Positions 40,719 to 51,942 of a DNA stretch of 64,000 bases are shown here, in pieces. Under the pieces are notes generated by a model. The model saw only the letters and a list, made by a program, of their open reading frames with translations. It was not told where the DNA came from and did not search any database. This DNA comes from Ligustrum vulgare (taxonomy: Eukaryota > Streptophyta > Magnoliopsida > Lamiales > Oleaceae), in contig OY743190.1 of the NCBI GenBank assembly GCA_963555705.1, forward strand, positions 8,407,501 through 8,471,500, read 5' to 3'. Position 1 is the first letter of the stretch; each line of letters opens with the position of its first letter. The translations under genes and the position numbers were made by a program.

Positions 40719-43700
40719 ATGCTTCAACAAGGTCACCGAACGGATCTATCACAAAACTATGGTATGAATAGTTTCTACCTATAACATAATTATTACTAAC
40801 AACATGTTTGGCTACACTTAAAAGTCATGCTCTTAACATTTTTTACCTTTTCAGTTTGGCTGATTAATTTTGCAACCAAAAGAAAAGAATTAATACTGGT
40901 GTTCAGATGAGGCTGGGTGTTCACCCTAAGAATGGTGGGGCTTAAAGTAACTGTTAGTTGTGGCTTTATACAGCTTCTGAAAAACCTAACTACTTGTGGG
41001 AAACTTGCCAAAGATCCTCTCTCCCCTCATCACTTTAGGAGAGAGAAAGTGCAAATCTCAGTTCAGATTCATATCAGCAATATTACTTTCTGTAATCTCT
41101 CTCCTCTTTCCTTTCTCACACACACAGAATCATTACAGTTTGGGCATCCTGATCCTACAAAACTGCTTAGTCCATCTGAGTTTCACAGACTATTTCGTAC
41201 TACATGCCTTAAATGAATGTGGGATTTGAGGATAAATCTAGACCGTCCGTATGTACACATCAAGAAATCAAATAAGTAGAGATGGATATACAGTTATACC
41301 TATTTCTTGGAGGGTACAAATTCAATTGGCCTAATTCATGCATAAGAAAGCAAGACACTGTCACCTCTTTGTCGTGTTTGTACCATGAGGGAGTAATTAG
41401 TAACAAAGGTCTTACCCAGAAAATAAAGCAGATATGTCTGGGAGATGTCTGCTGCATGTGGTCCTTAAGGTGCTATTTGCTGCAGCTCTTCATTCTACAT
41501 TTACTCTCAATTTAGTATAATTCACAACAACCTTCCATAGTTTTCTTATCCTATCAAAAAAATTGTAGAACTTTTTTTGTTTATAAACACAGAGAATATT
41601 ATGTTTTCGAAGTAAAATATGTGGTTGAAAAGTGATTTGGAAAAATGCGTGTAGTTTGGGTACAGAGGCTAAATAAATATTCAACTTCATCATAAAGAAT
41701 TATAAACAAGTTACCAAACATAGGCTAAATAAAAGATTCAGCTTCCTCATAAAGAATGACAGTTTAGGACCTTAAGAATCGGCAATTTGATGTAGAAGAC
41801 GACTTTGCAAGTTCAATCTCAAAGTAACCCGTGTAGCACAAATCCATGTACTAATAGGAAAGTTATAAGGGCCGAAAGAAGATGCAAGACATCGCCTTAA
41901 TTTTAGCCATGCCATTCTTCAATCTTCAGTACCCTGCAATTTCCATTTTACATGTACACGGTTTTGTTGGTTTTAGCTAATAAGTAACAATCTTATGATT
42001 CATTAAACTCGAGGACTAAACAACACTTGGCAGTAGTGGATCAGTGATAAGTGGCAACCTTACAGAGACTCTTTATGAGGAAGAATATCTTGATGAAGAT
42101 AGTAAAGTCCTCATGAGTGGGTACTTTGCCTTCAGTTGATTCTCTAAATATTGTCAACAAGCCAGTGCCTTGAAAATTTTATACTAGTTTTTTGTTGTCG
42201 TCAAGTGAAGCATTCTTCTCGAACTGGAGAATTTACTTCAAAAATGGATAGTTAAACAATCGAGAAGCATAGATTCATTTAATCAATTTAAGAAAAGAAA
42301 AGTATTGCGCTGCCGAAGATCTGCATATTCTGTTTAGAACTTGGCCTCCACGGCTTCAACAGATGCCTAAACTGTACCAAATGATCTTTAGTTGATTTTG
42401 ACACGTATGAAATATGCTGAAGAGCAATCATTAGAATGCACGTTAAGAAATGCTCACATTTCGCGAAGTTTCTGATAAGCTTGACATATTAATATGCTAA
42501 TTATCGTCATAGTTGCTCAAGACTGGACGCAGAGGTGTGAAAAGAGAAGTATGCGTATTATAGATGAGATTAATACAGTGTGTCATTAGTTACGAGATTA
42601 CACCTGTTTTGTGTGGCACTCTACAGGAAAGATAATCCACACAACATCCATTTTCCTGGTGGAGTGAACCACTTGGAAAGCATACATAAAAAAGAGTTAA
42701 CTCGCCTCATTTCTACTTCACCAATCACCTCCAATGCTGCAGTTCTAATTTTCCGAATATAGCATACAACGAAGTACATTAATCAACTGCTAGACGACGA
42801 AAGTTAGAATACTAATCCAACTAAAAACTTCAAACTAATGTGATTAGCACAAAGACAAAAACTATACCTCATGAAAGTCAAACTCAGATCCTCAGATTTT
42901 GAACACTCATAACATGAATCCTTGACAAGATAATTTCATTTGAAAATTCCCATAACAGCATCTGCAAAGTGCAAACACACTGCTAAGGAATTAGAACAGA
43001 GAGAGAGGGAGATGGGGAGAGGGAAAAAACTGAATTGGATGAAACAATTTTCGGACAAGTACTTTTCAAGCTATTGATGTTTCATTTACATAAGACTACA
43101 CTTCTTTTCATAGAAAATATGGGGAAAAAGTTTGTATTAAGAAGCGATCATGTTCACGGGATGCCTTTCGTCTCAGAAAGGGATTCCTCATAGTAAGGCA
43201 CCTTCTCCATTAGGCTATTTTCATCAAACACATTCTTGCTTGCAGTTGCTCCCAATTTCAAATATTAGAACAAATGTAGTAATATGCAAGATGCAGTAAG
43301 TAGACAAAAGATTTTCAAGCATAACACACTCCAGATGTTTCAATGACATCGGAGTCATATGATGGTAGAACCTACAGAAGTTGGTACAGGACATACTATC
43401 AAGTAATATTTTCATTAGAAAACATGGAATGTCATAGTATCATCAACCATTATTGCATATGAAGCATAAAATCCAGAGAGGGAATAAATGAACTGAAGGA
43501 CATAACAAATCAAAAACCTGCAACTTACTTTTCTAACTTACATTTTCATGTTTTCGTATTGTTGATTTCATATTGTTCATCATTACAGCCGCACATAATA
43601 CAAACGTGTTCTCATTTTCTTCTCTTTCTGCAGGCTGATTAGTACTTTGCATTTAAAATATTGCAAGTAAGTCATATTATTATGTAGTCTTAACGAATTG

Positions 43701-45590
43701 CATCAATAATGTCAACAACCATTAGTATCTTTGGCCTGTTCCTATTTAAGCTTACCTCACAAAGATTAAAAGGAAGCATCATCCCAAATAAATTCTTTCG
43801 ACGAAGCTTTTTAGCACAAGGCTAAGCTCTGCATGTTAAGAAAAAAAAATGTTAATATATGAAACCCACTAATCCAGTACATTTGCAATAGGATCTCTAC
43901 AAGACATTCATCTATCAGATTCAGACAAGCAATATGTGTAACTGTTTCCACTGCTGAAGAATGATCATACTTTTGGAAGCAAAGCTCAAAAAATTTACAC
44001 AAAAAAGAAAAATGAAAATGCATTGATCTGCAACATACAAATGATTTGGCAAAGGTTCTTAAGGACCCAAACCATCACAAATTTTCCTTTTCTGTGTGAG
44101 TGAATGGAGTGGGGGAAGGGAGGTGGCTGCACTTGGAAGATATGAGAATAGAATACTCTAGCTCACAAAAATTAAAAGATTATAAGATCAACTAAAACAT
44201 ATTTCTGCAGAGTAAATGTCAAAAAGAAGCAAGCAGATGATGCTAATTATCATTTTCAAAATCAAAACCAACCCTAGTCAGCAGTTTTCAATCCATGTGG
44301 TCGCGCTCTATTACTCCAGACATGGGATGCAAAAATAATATAATTGGCTACTATACAACCTGATATAGTTTTTTCTGTAAAAGTTAAAACTTCGGTCTTA
44401 GAATATTTCTAGTCCCTTCTTATGAATGTCATAAAATTACAACATAAACTAATCATACAGGAACATATTTTTGTATTGCACTAGCTTTCAAGAGAATGAA
44501 CATGGCTATACTACACAAGGACTCACATACATTTCTCTGACTATTAGCTAAACAGGGGGGTCACAACCTCACAAGTGTGATGAGTAAGAACTGTGTATGT
44601 CCACTTTATCACAGCATTATCCTAGTGAGTTTGGGTTACAAATAGCATTTCAGAATCATAAACTTGAACTCCCTCACAAAATCATAGAGATGCTGATATT
44701 GGTACATGGACGAGAAACAGGGATATAAGATATCTTACAATTGATATTGCATAAATGAAATACCCCAGACAGCTTCCAGTAATCATAAAATGATATTAAA
44801 ATTTCACTTCACAAGTTCCATAGCTGGTATCATTCTTTCCTTGTCATGTCTTCAAAGAAAAACACAAGACTGTAACTAACACGCTGGATTCACAATGTCT
44901 ACTTTCATCCAGAAAAACAAAGTGAGAAGAGTAATAATATAATCCTACATGTACAGAAAAACACTAGAATCCTCTTCAACAGAAATTTAAGGAGCTCCTT
45001 GTATTATAATACTTTATTATAAGCCAGTGTATAATATGTATTTACCTTCAGTTTTTTTATTAAACTCCATGTATTTCTTGTTTGAGTCGAAGAAGTTTGA
45101 GGTTCAAGTCTCACCATTATATGACTAACACCTATTGAAAGATGTTGTAACTTGTATATTACTACTTGTTCGTCAAACTATAAAACATAACTCATTGCTC
45201 GCCCTTCAGTCCAAATGGGTGATCCAATGGATGATTGATGGGTAAGCAATTAGGATGAGCAATGAGTTATGTTTTCTAGTTCGATAAGCAAGTAGTAATA
45301 TAAAGTAAAGTTGGGTAACATCAAACATAGAGGAACTAGTCACAATTTACAAGTTAGGTAGTTTTTGACAGCATCCATTTTGGAATTCATTTGCCACTTT
45401 TATATGTATTAAAATTGCTAAATTTTGTTTTATTTGTCATAAAAACTAATAAAACTTGAAAAGTTTCCATTTTTTCCACTTATAAAATTAAACTGATCAA
45501 ACTCATTAAACTTCCATAACTCGCAACTATAAGAAAAATGCCAAAATTTTCAACAAACATAGAAGCACACACATACAATCTATATCTCCA
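40719..45590. other. Gene-poor region, possible introns of a minus-strand transcript
   Basis: No convincing coding exon was found in either strand over about 4.9 kb. Base composition is less AT-extreme than true repeats nearby. A minus-strand stretch at 43230-43158 reads SKNVFDENSLMEKVPYYEES and then stops, like the end of a protein, and 42300-42390 (minus) also has a protein-like run (FRHLLKPWRPSSKQNMQ). These could be exons of an unrecognised gene or of a non-coding transcript starting near 45.98 kb. A hairpin lies at 45155-45302. Confidence 0.35.
45155..45302. repeat. 148-bp imperfect hairpin (MITE or miRNA-like)
   Basis: The left arm from TATATTACTACTTG through CATAACTCATTGCTC pairs with the right arm from GAGCAATGAGTTATG to CAAGTAGTAATATA. 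There are about six mismatches in 47 bp and a loop of about 50 bp. No flanking duplication was clear. Confidence 0.75.
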
Positions 45591-45631
45591 GAGAGAAATT
45601 GACGTAACATAGCAACGAAAATTGACTCACT

Positions 45632-45990
45632 GAACACCAAACTGTTTATGGAAACCTTGGCCTAAGGAGATCCTCAATCCTTTAATCCACCGAGCTCAAC
45701 AGCTTCCCATCCCCATCCCATTCCCATCGACTTTCCATGATTTCCAGTTTTTCATTGGGATTAGGCAAGGTCATCTCGCTTGGTAAGATGATGCGTGTAT
45801 GGATGGTGGGGCCGTGAGGCGTCTTCTGAAGAAGCGTGATTTAGGTATCCGATGGGGAATGGCCGTAAGGGGGGTTGCAAAAGGTAGTGCGGCCGGCAGA
45901 GAAAGAATCCATTTGGTGGGCCGGGGTTGGCTACTGGCGGAGGGTTCTTCCAAAGGCAATGACCGTTGGATTGTATATTTCCCGGGAAAC
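45632..45990 (-). other. Possible first exon / 5' UTR of a minus-strand transcript
   Basis: A GC-rich island in AT-rich DNA. On the minus strand it ends with a good donor (TTCA/GTGAGT at about 45632) and contains only short frames, for instance one opening MTLPNPNEKLEIMESRWEWD and closing after 30 codons. This looks like a leader with upstream frames more than a coding exon. The opposite strand also has short open frames. Expression is not shown by the sequence. Confidence 0.3.
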
Positions 45991-47601
45991 CCAAATAAAA
46001 TGATATTTGTTGATTTTATTTTTTATTTATTTTATATTTTTCAATTTTTCCTTTTCCAGTGAAGAGAATTATGTGATGGTACTTGCGGTCCTAATAACTT
46101 ATTTTTCTAGAATTAAATTTTGTAAGTACAAATTTTATATTTGAAAGTGGATTAATAAGTCAATCAAAATTACATTATTTTATTCCCATCCTCAATAGCT
46201 ACTTTAGAATTTAACTTTTTAACTGTATTGACTTATGACGGGAATAAATTAGATTGGAGAATAAACTAAAGGTGAATATATACATTATTGAGCCATTGAC
46301 TAATAGTTACACCCTAATAAAGTTCTGTGGTGTATAACAATGTTTTCATACCAATCCGACCATCAACCCGTTTGAAAGATCGGGTCAAGAGTTGGAGGTC
46401 ACTCAGGATCAACTCATACATTAAAATAATATTAATTAAAAAATATTAAAAGAAAAACTCGGGCTCGGGTTTTTTATCGGGTTTGATCAAATCGAATTTT
46501 TTTATGATTTTTTTTTTTCATATTGTAATGTAATTTTTTTGATTTATTTTTATATAAATTTTTTTCAATTGTATTAATTTTTTCAGTTGAATTTTTTATC
46601 TATATTTTTTCCTTACATGAATTGTCAAACCAATCTCGTTTTTTGATGTATTTTTATATAAAATATATTCTATTTTTTTTTTTTGTATAATCCTTTTTAG
46701 TAGAATTGTCATGACAAATTTTTTTCATTATTTTTTCCTTACATGAATTGTCTCATCAATCTCGTTTTTTGATGTATTTTTGTATAAAATATTTTCAAAT
46801 TTTTTTATATACATTTTTTCAGTTGAATTGTCATGTCAAATTTTTATGAAAGTTTTTTCCTTACATGAATTGTCAAATCAATCTCGTTTTTTTGATATAT
46901 TTTTATATATGTTTTTATTCAAATTAATCATCAATTAATTGTGTAGAAGATAATACAAAAAACTTTTGAAAGAAAGAAAAAAAAACGAGTTATGTATTTT
47001 TATATATGTTTTTATTCAAATTAATCATCAATTAATTGTGTAGAAAATAATACAAAAAATTTTTGAAAAAGGGAAAAATAAATAAAAAAAAATAAAAAAT
47101 AAATAAATATATTGAAAGGACTATCAAAAAATGTAAAATGGGGGACAGCCCCTGCCAGGTGGGGCCCCTGCGCTCCAAAGCGCAGGATAACCCTGCGCTT
47201 GGAGCGCAGGGGAAAAGATTTGTAGTTACACACCCCAATAAAGTTCTGTGGTATATAACAATGTTTTCAAACCAATCCAGCCATCAACCCGTTTGAAAGA
47301 TCGGGTCAAGAGTTGGAGGTCACTCAGGATCAACTCATACATTAAAAAAATATTAATTAAAAAATATTAAAAGAAAAACTCGGGCTCGGGTTTTTTATTG
47401 GGTTTGATCAAATCGAATTTTAGAGGACAAACGGATTGGTCTTTTGTCCAGATCGAGAGTTTCATAATTGACTCGACCAGTCCAAAATTAAAAATAGTGG
47501 TATTTATCAAATTATATTCCTAAATAACGAAATTTTGAAAATGAGATAATTGAGTACATAATCAAAATGACGCCAATATATAATTAGTAATAAAACCCTA
47601 A
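45991..47601. other. AT-rich repeats with a duplicated 195-bp segment
   Basis: 46304-46500 and 47223-47421 are close copies, about 920 bp apart in direct orientation. Between them a unit around CCTTACATGAATTGTCA and CAATCTCGTTTTTTGATGT occurs three times (about 46611, 46737, 46858). A unit TATGTTTTTATTCAAATTAATCATC occurs twice (46910, 47003). A GC-rich hairpin (CCCCTGCGCTCCAA with TTGGAGCGCAGGGG, 47165-47212) stands out. No gene is visible. Confidence 0.7.
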
Positions 47602-49220
47602 GGGTTAATAGCACAAAACGTTCTAACGTTTGACATGTATTGTGCAAAACGTCACAACGTTTTGATTTTTGACGCTAAACATCTCAACATTTACAATTTT
47701 TTTGTAGGAGACATCCTTTCTGTCAATTTTAACCACATTTCACCGTTAACTTCGAATTGAACAGTAAATGTTTAACAGGAGCAAGGGCATTTTCGTCCAA
47801 ATCAAAAGCAGCACATTCATATTTGGGTAATTGGCACAAAACGTCCCTTTGTTTGACACTTATTGTGGAAAAATGTCCCTACGTTTATTTTTTTAGCGAA
47901 TAACGTCCCTACGTTTATTTTTTTGGCGAATAACGTCCCTACCTTTAAATTTTCTTGTTGATTAGACCCCAAATTTTAATTTTCTTTCAATTTAGTCATT
48001 CCATATTTTATTTAAAGGTAATTGTCTTCAAATGTGTATAACTTTTGATCTACAACTCCGAATTGCACTTCGTTTTTTGCGTTGAACTCCAAATTCAACC
48101 ATCTTTCTTATGATGTATCATAGGCTCATTTATTAAACATTTCGTTTTGACTTTTGTATAGTAGATACTTATTTTGTTAGACCATAATTGATTGACGTAA
48201 ATTGATTTCTGTAAATTTTATTGAAACAGTGAAATTTTAATTTTAGTATGTGTTCGGCGGCCAGCGGAATTTATAAATTGGATTTATTTGACTTTTTATT
48301 TTTTTAAGGTAAAATATTTGGTTAAAAATTGGTATGTTTAGGCCCTGTTTGAGCCATATTATAATCTCTAATAACTTTTTGAAAAACACACAATTTCTTT
48401 CTCCAATTTTTAAATAGTGATTTGAAGAGAGAGAATGTGTGTTGTTCAAAAAGTTATTAGAGATTATAGCATGGCTCAAACAGGGCCTAAATATACCAAT
48501 TTTTAACCAAATATTTTACCTTAAAAAAAAGTCAAATAAATCCAATTTATAAATTCTGCTGGCTGTCGAACACACACTAAAATTAAAATTTCACTATTTC
48601 AATAAAATTTACAGAAATCAATTTACGTCAATCAATTACGCCCTAACAAAATAAGTATCTACTATACAAAAGTCAAAACGAAATGTTTAATAAACGAGCA
48701 CATGATACATCATAAGAAAGATGGTTGAATTTGGAGTTCAACGCAAAAAACGGAGTGCAATTCGGAGTTGTAAATCAAAAGTTATACACATTTGAAGACA
48801 ATTACCTTTAAATAAAATACAGAATGACTAAATTGAAAGAAAATTAAAATTTGGGGACTAATCAACAAGAAAATTTAAAGGTAAGGAGGTTATTCTCCAA
48901 AAAAATAAACGTATGGACGTTATTCGCCAAAAAAATAAACGTAGGGACGTTTTTCCACAATAAGCGTCAAACGTAGGGACGTTTTGTGCAAATTACCCAA
49001 ATATGAATGGGCTGTTTTTGATTTGGACGAAAATGCCCTTGCTCCTGTTAAACATTTACTGTTCAATTCGAAGTTAACGGTGAAATTGGGTTAAAATTGA
49101 CAGAAATGATGTCTCCTACAAAAAATTGTAAAGGTTGGGATGTTTAGCGTCAAAAATCAAAACGTTGGGACATTTTGCACAATACATATCAAACGTTGGG
49201 ACGTTTTGTGTTATTAACCC
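47602..49220. mobile_element. Mutator-like foldback element, 1.62-kb palindrome with 9-bp TSD
   Basis: The whole 1619 bp is an inverted repeat of two arms of about 800 bp around a centre near 48410. It begins GGGTTAATAGCACAAAACGT and ends with the complementary ACGTTTTGTGTTATTAACCC. AAACCCTAA lies directly on both sides (47593-47601 and 49221-49229), a 9-bp target duplication typical of Mutator-like elements. Arms differ by scattered substitutions. A shorter internal repetition of the terminal motif (GGGTAATTGGCACAAAACGT near 47825, with partner near 48990) suggests nested or extended termini. There is no transposase. It is non-autonomous and would form a long hairpin RNA if transcribed. Confidence 0.92.
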
Positions 49221-49229
49221 AAACCCTAA

Positions 49230-50919
49230 ATATATGAGAGAAGTTTCGTGGACTTTTAATATGAATTTACATGTATAATAAGGATATATTTTAAAACTTA
49301 CGTTAATATATGTATATATAAGCACAACTTAGAGAATCGCTCAAGGGAAAGTTATTTTTGTGAACTTTCAATATGAATTTACATGTTGAATAAGGCTATA
49401 CTTTAAAATATAGACAAAAATAGTCCACGTCATCATCTCCTCAACCCAAACAAAATGGGAATTTATTATAGTTGGAAACACAACTTAGAGCATGACTTAA
49501 AAAGTAGAATTTTGCTGAAATGATCTCCACCTCGGGGGTAAGACTATAGCATGTTCCTAAAAATTAAGTAAGCGTAGAGCGTTGGTTAAAGTAAGTGAAA
49601 GAAATTTTTGTGAACTTAGGGTTTGTTTGATTAATATGGAAAATGTACGTCTCTTAAAAAAAAAAAAAAAAAATGTTTTTCTCGTTTTTGAGGATAATGA
49701 AAATCAACCCTCTCCCAAAGAAAATATTTCCTCAAAAACAATGGTTAAAAGTAATGTTTCTGAACTTTCAATAAGAATTTGCGTGTAGGTTAAGGATACG
49801 TTTTTTGGCCCGTTTGACTTGACTTTTGCTTGTGCTTCTATGAAAATAGATTATTGAAGAAGCTATCTTTGTTGTCAATGTTAATTGTTGAAAGTACTAA
49901 TGGTTGGAAATACATATGTTAGTGTAAAGGAATTTCTTTAAAACACATGATCGTGTCAATATTAGTGTTTGGAAGTACTTCAACTTAATGCATGGCTTAA
50001 AAATAGATGAAAACTTTCAATATGAATTACGTGTAGGATTAAAATAGACTTTAAAACATATGTATTGTCAATACTAATGGTTGAAAGCACAACTTAGAGC
50101 ATGTCACAAATTTAAGCAAGTTATTCACAGCCTGTTTGGTAATATGGAAAAAAAAAAAAAAAAATTGGTTTTTGTGGATTTTTTTTTTTTTTTTATGTAT
50201 GTGTGGTTTGAAAATATCTAAAAAGTAAAAAATTGTGAACTTCACTATGAATTGATAGTTGAAATTGAGTTTGAAAAGTTGTGAAAAGAAATTTTTTTTA
50301 CCAAACACGCTTTCAATACGTCTAAAATTGAAAACGAAATTTAGTATGTGTTTGGAATTGTTTAAAAATAATTTTTTTTAAATGAAAAGTGATTTTTAAT
50401 AGAATGGATTATTGAGATTTGATTGAAAAGTCAAATATTATGAACTTTTAATTGATGATTGAGAATATCATAGAAAAAAGGAGAAAATTATAAAGTGAAT
50501 CAAACAAAGGCTTAATATCAAGCTAGGTTGACATTATCAAACAAACACTATTTTGTAAAGAAATATCTCAAAGGTAAATCTAGTATGTCAAGATTATTAC
50601 CAACAAAACTCAACTTTTAGTAGGGAACCTCCAATATAACTTTCTGCTGAAATAACAAAATATTCATTACATTTCCCAATTCATGCAAAGCAAGATACAA
50701 TTACAAAAAAAGTTTGTCCAATTCCATTAGGGAAATTAAAATATGAAAACTTGTGTCACATTAATAATTAATTAATTGGCCACCATTTGCAAGATTCTCA
50801 TGTACACACACAAAATAAAAATAAAAATAAAAAATAAAAACGTACAACACATTCAAAACATTGACTTGTTCTTTCAAGTCTCCGGCCGGCCCCCTTGGTT
50901 CTCTAGCAGAAATTCAGGA
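49230..50919. other. Intergenic DNA with short repeats
   Basis: AT-rich DNA without a supported gene. The phrase TGAACTTTCAATATGAATTTACATG and variants recur (49250, 49362, 49758, 50009), each followed by AAGG-TATA-CTTTAAAA-like text, so this part is a degenerate tandem array. A copy of the dispersed repeat lies at about 50123-50312 and an arm related to the 10980 MITE at about 50345-50480. Confidence 0.5.
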
Positions 50920-51942
50920 CTATACGATCCTAGGACGATTATTCCTCTCTAGCAATCCTTCCATAATCACCCTTTTCTTGTACTCCTCCGAGTCGACCTC
51001 CGAATCGACATCGTTTAGCGACAAGTTGACACGACGGGGAACGAAGAAAACCCACATTGTAGTGCAAATCAATATGGCAGCAACCTTACCACAAAAAATC
51101 AATGCCACTAAACAACCCATAATAGTACACATTCCAATAGTAGGGTTGCTATTCCAACTATTATCAACTGCATCCCTTTTCTTCGATTTTTTATCGGTGT
51201 TCGATTGTCGTAAATCGAGAGAGGATGACCGTTTTCTTTCGAAAGCAGATGAAGATAAAGACGAAGATGAAGAAGTGATCGTACTCGAAGTGCGTGAGAA
51301 TAATGAAGAACGACTCGAATTTCTTTCTTCGGGGTCCGATAACTCTTTGTATGATTCAACTTTCTTCATAGAATTTGTAACCTTCTCATGTTTTGATGAT
51401 AGGTTACTGCTCGATCGTAGCGAGCTTCGTCTAGAACTTTCTCTTCCAAATTTCTTCGTCTGTCGATACAAAAAGGAATTACTATTTTTCTTCGTTTATA
51501 AATCGTAAATTATAAATAGATAAAAACGATAGACATCCAATAAAAATTTTACATGCAGATTACTGTATGGTCATAGACAAAATTTTAATAATTATTTCAT
51601 TATCATACGTAGAAAAACTGGAAACATAGGAAAAGAATAATTCAAAGTTCAAACGAGTCGGCTATTTAAATAAGAAAACGTGAAAGTTGAACAAAAACCT
51701 CAAAAAAATTTACAGAATTGAGGATTAATTCTTACCAATGATGGTTGGAAGAACACGGCTTTGAACGCTCCGGTCAAACTCTGGCGACCCTTCTTCTTCC
51801 TCCTCCGGCCACTATCATCTTCAGAAGAAGACAACACCAACTTAACCGGTCTGTCAACCACGGCGGCGGAGTCTGCGGACGGCGGTCTAAAACACAGAAA
51901 AAACATACTCCCCCCTCGTCGGTGGTTCCTTATCACCATCAT
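50920..51942 (-). CDS. Unknown Ser-rich protein with hydrophobic segment (2 exons, 248 aa)
   Basis: Exons are 51942-51736 and 51459-50920, the intron is GT-AG in phase 0, and there are 249 codons with the stop. The first exon is basic (MMVIRNHRRGG, then a GRRRKKKGRQSL stretch ending FKAVFFQPSL). The second has a serine-rich, charged region with runs such as SSSSSLSSSAFERKRSSS. It then has one or two hydrophobic stretches (MCTIMGCLVALIFCGKVAAI, VWVFFVP-like) and a C-terminal block EYKKRVIMEGLLERNNR. The tail and membrane-like stretch resemble uncharacterised plant proteins I cannot name with confidence. It may be a single- or double-pass membrane protein with a cytosolic basic tail. Promoter and leader lie above 51942, with a (TG)n-like stretch near 52085-52115. 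Confidence 0.75.

Noticed and set aside
45799..46062. Plus-strand 87-codon frame in the GC-rich island
   Set aside because: No domain, and it runs into AT-rich DNA with no splice donor. The minus strand has the better exon signal.
50861..51508. 215-codon open frame on the plus strand
   Set aside because: It is the complement of the second exon of the minus-strand gene, which has a proper splice model and normal composition.
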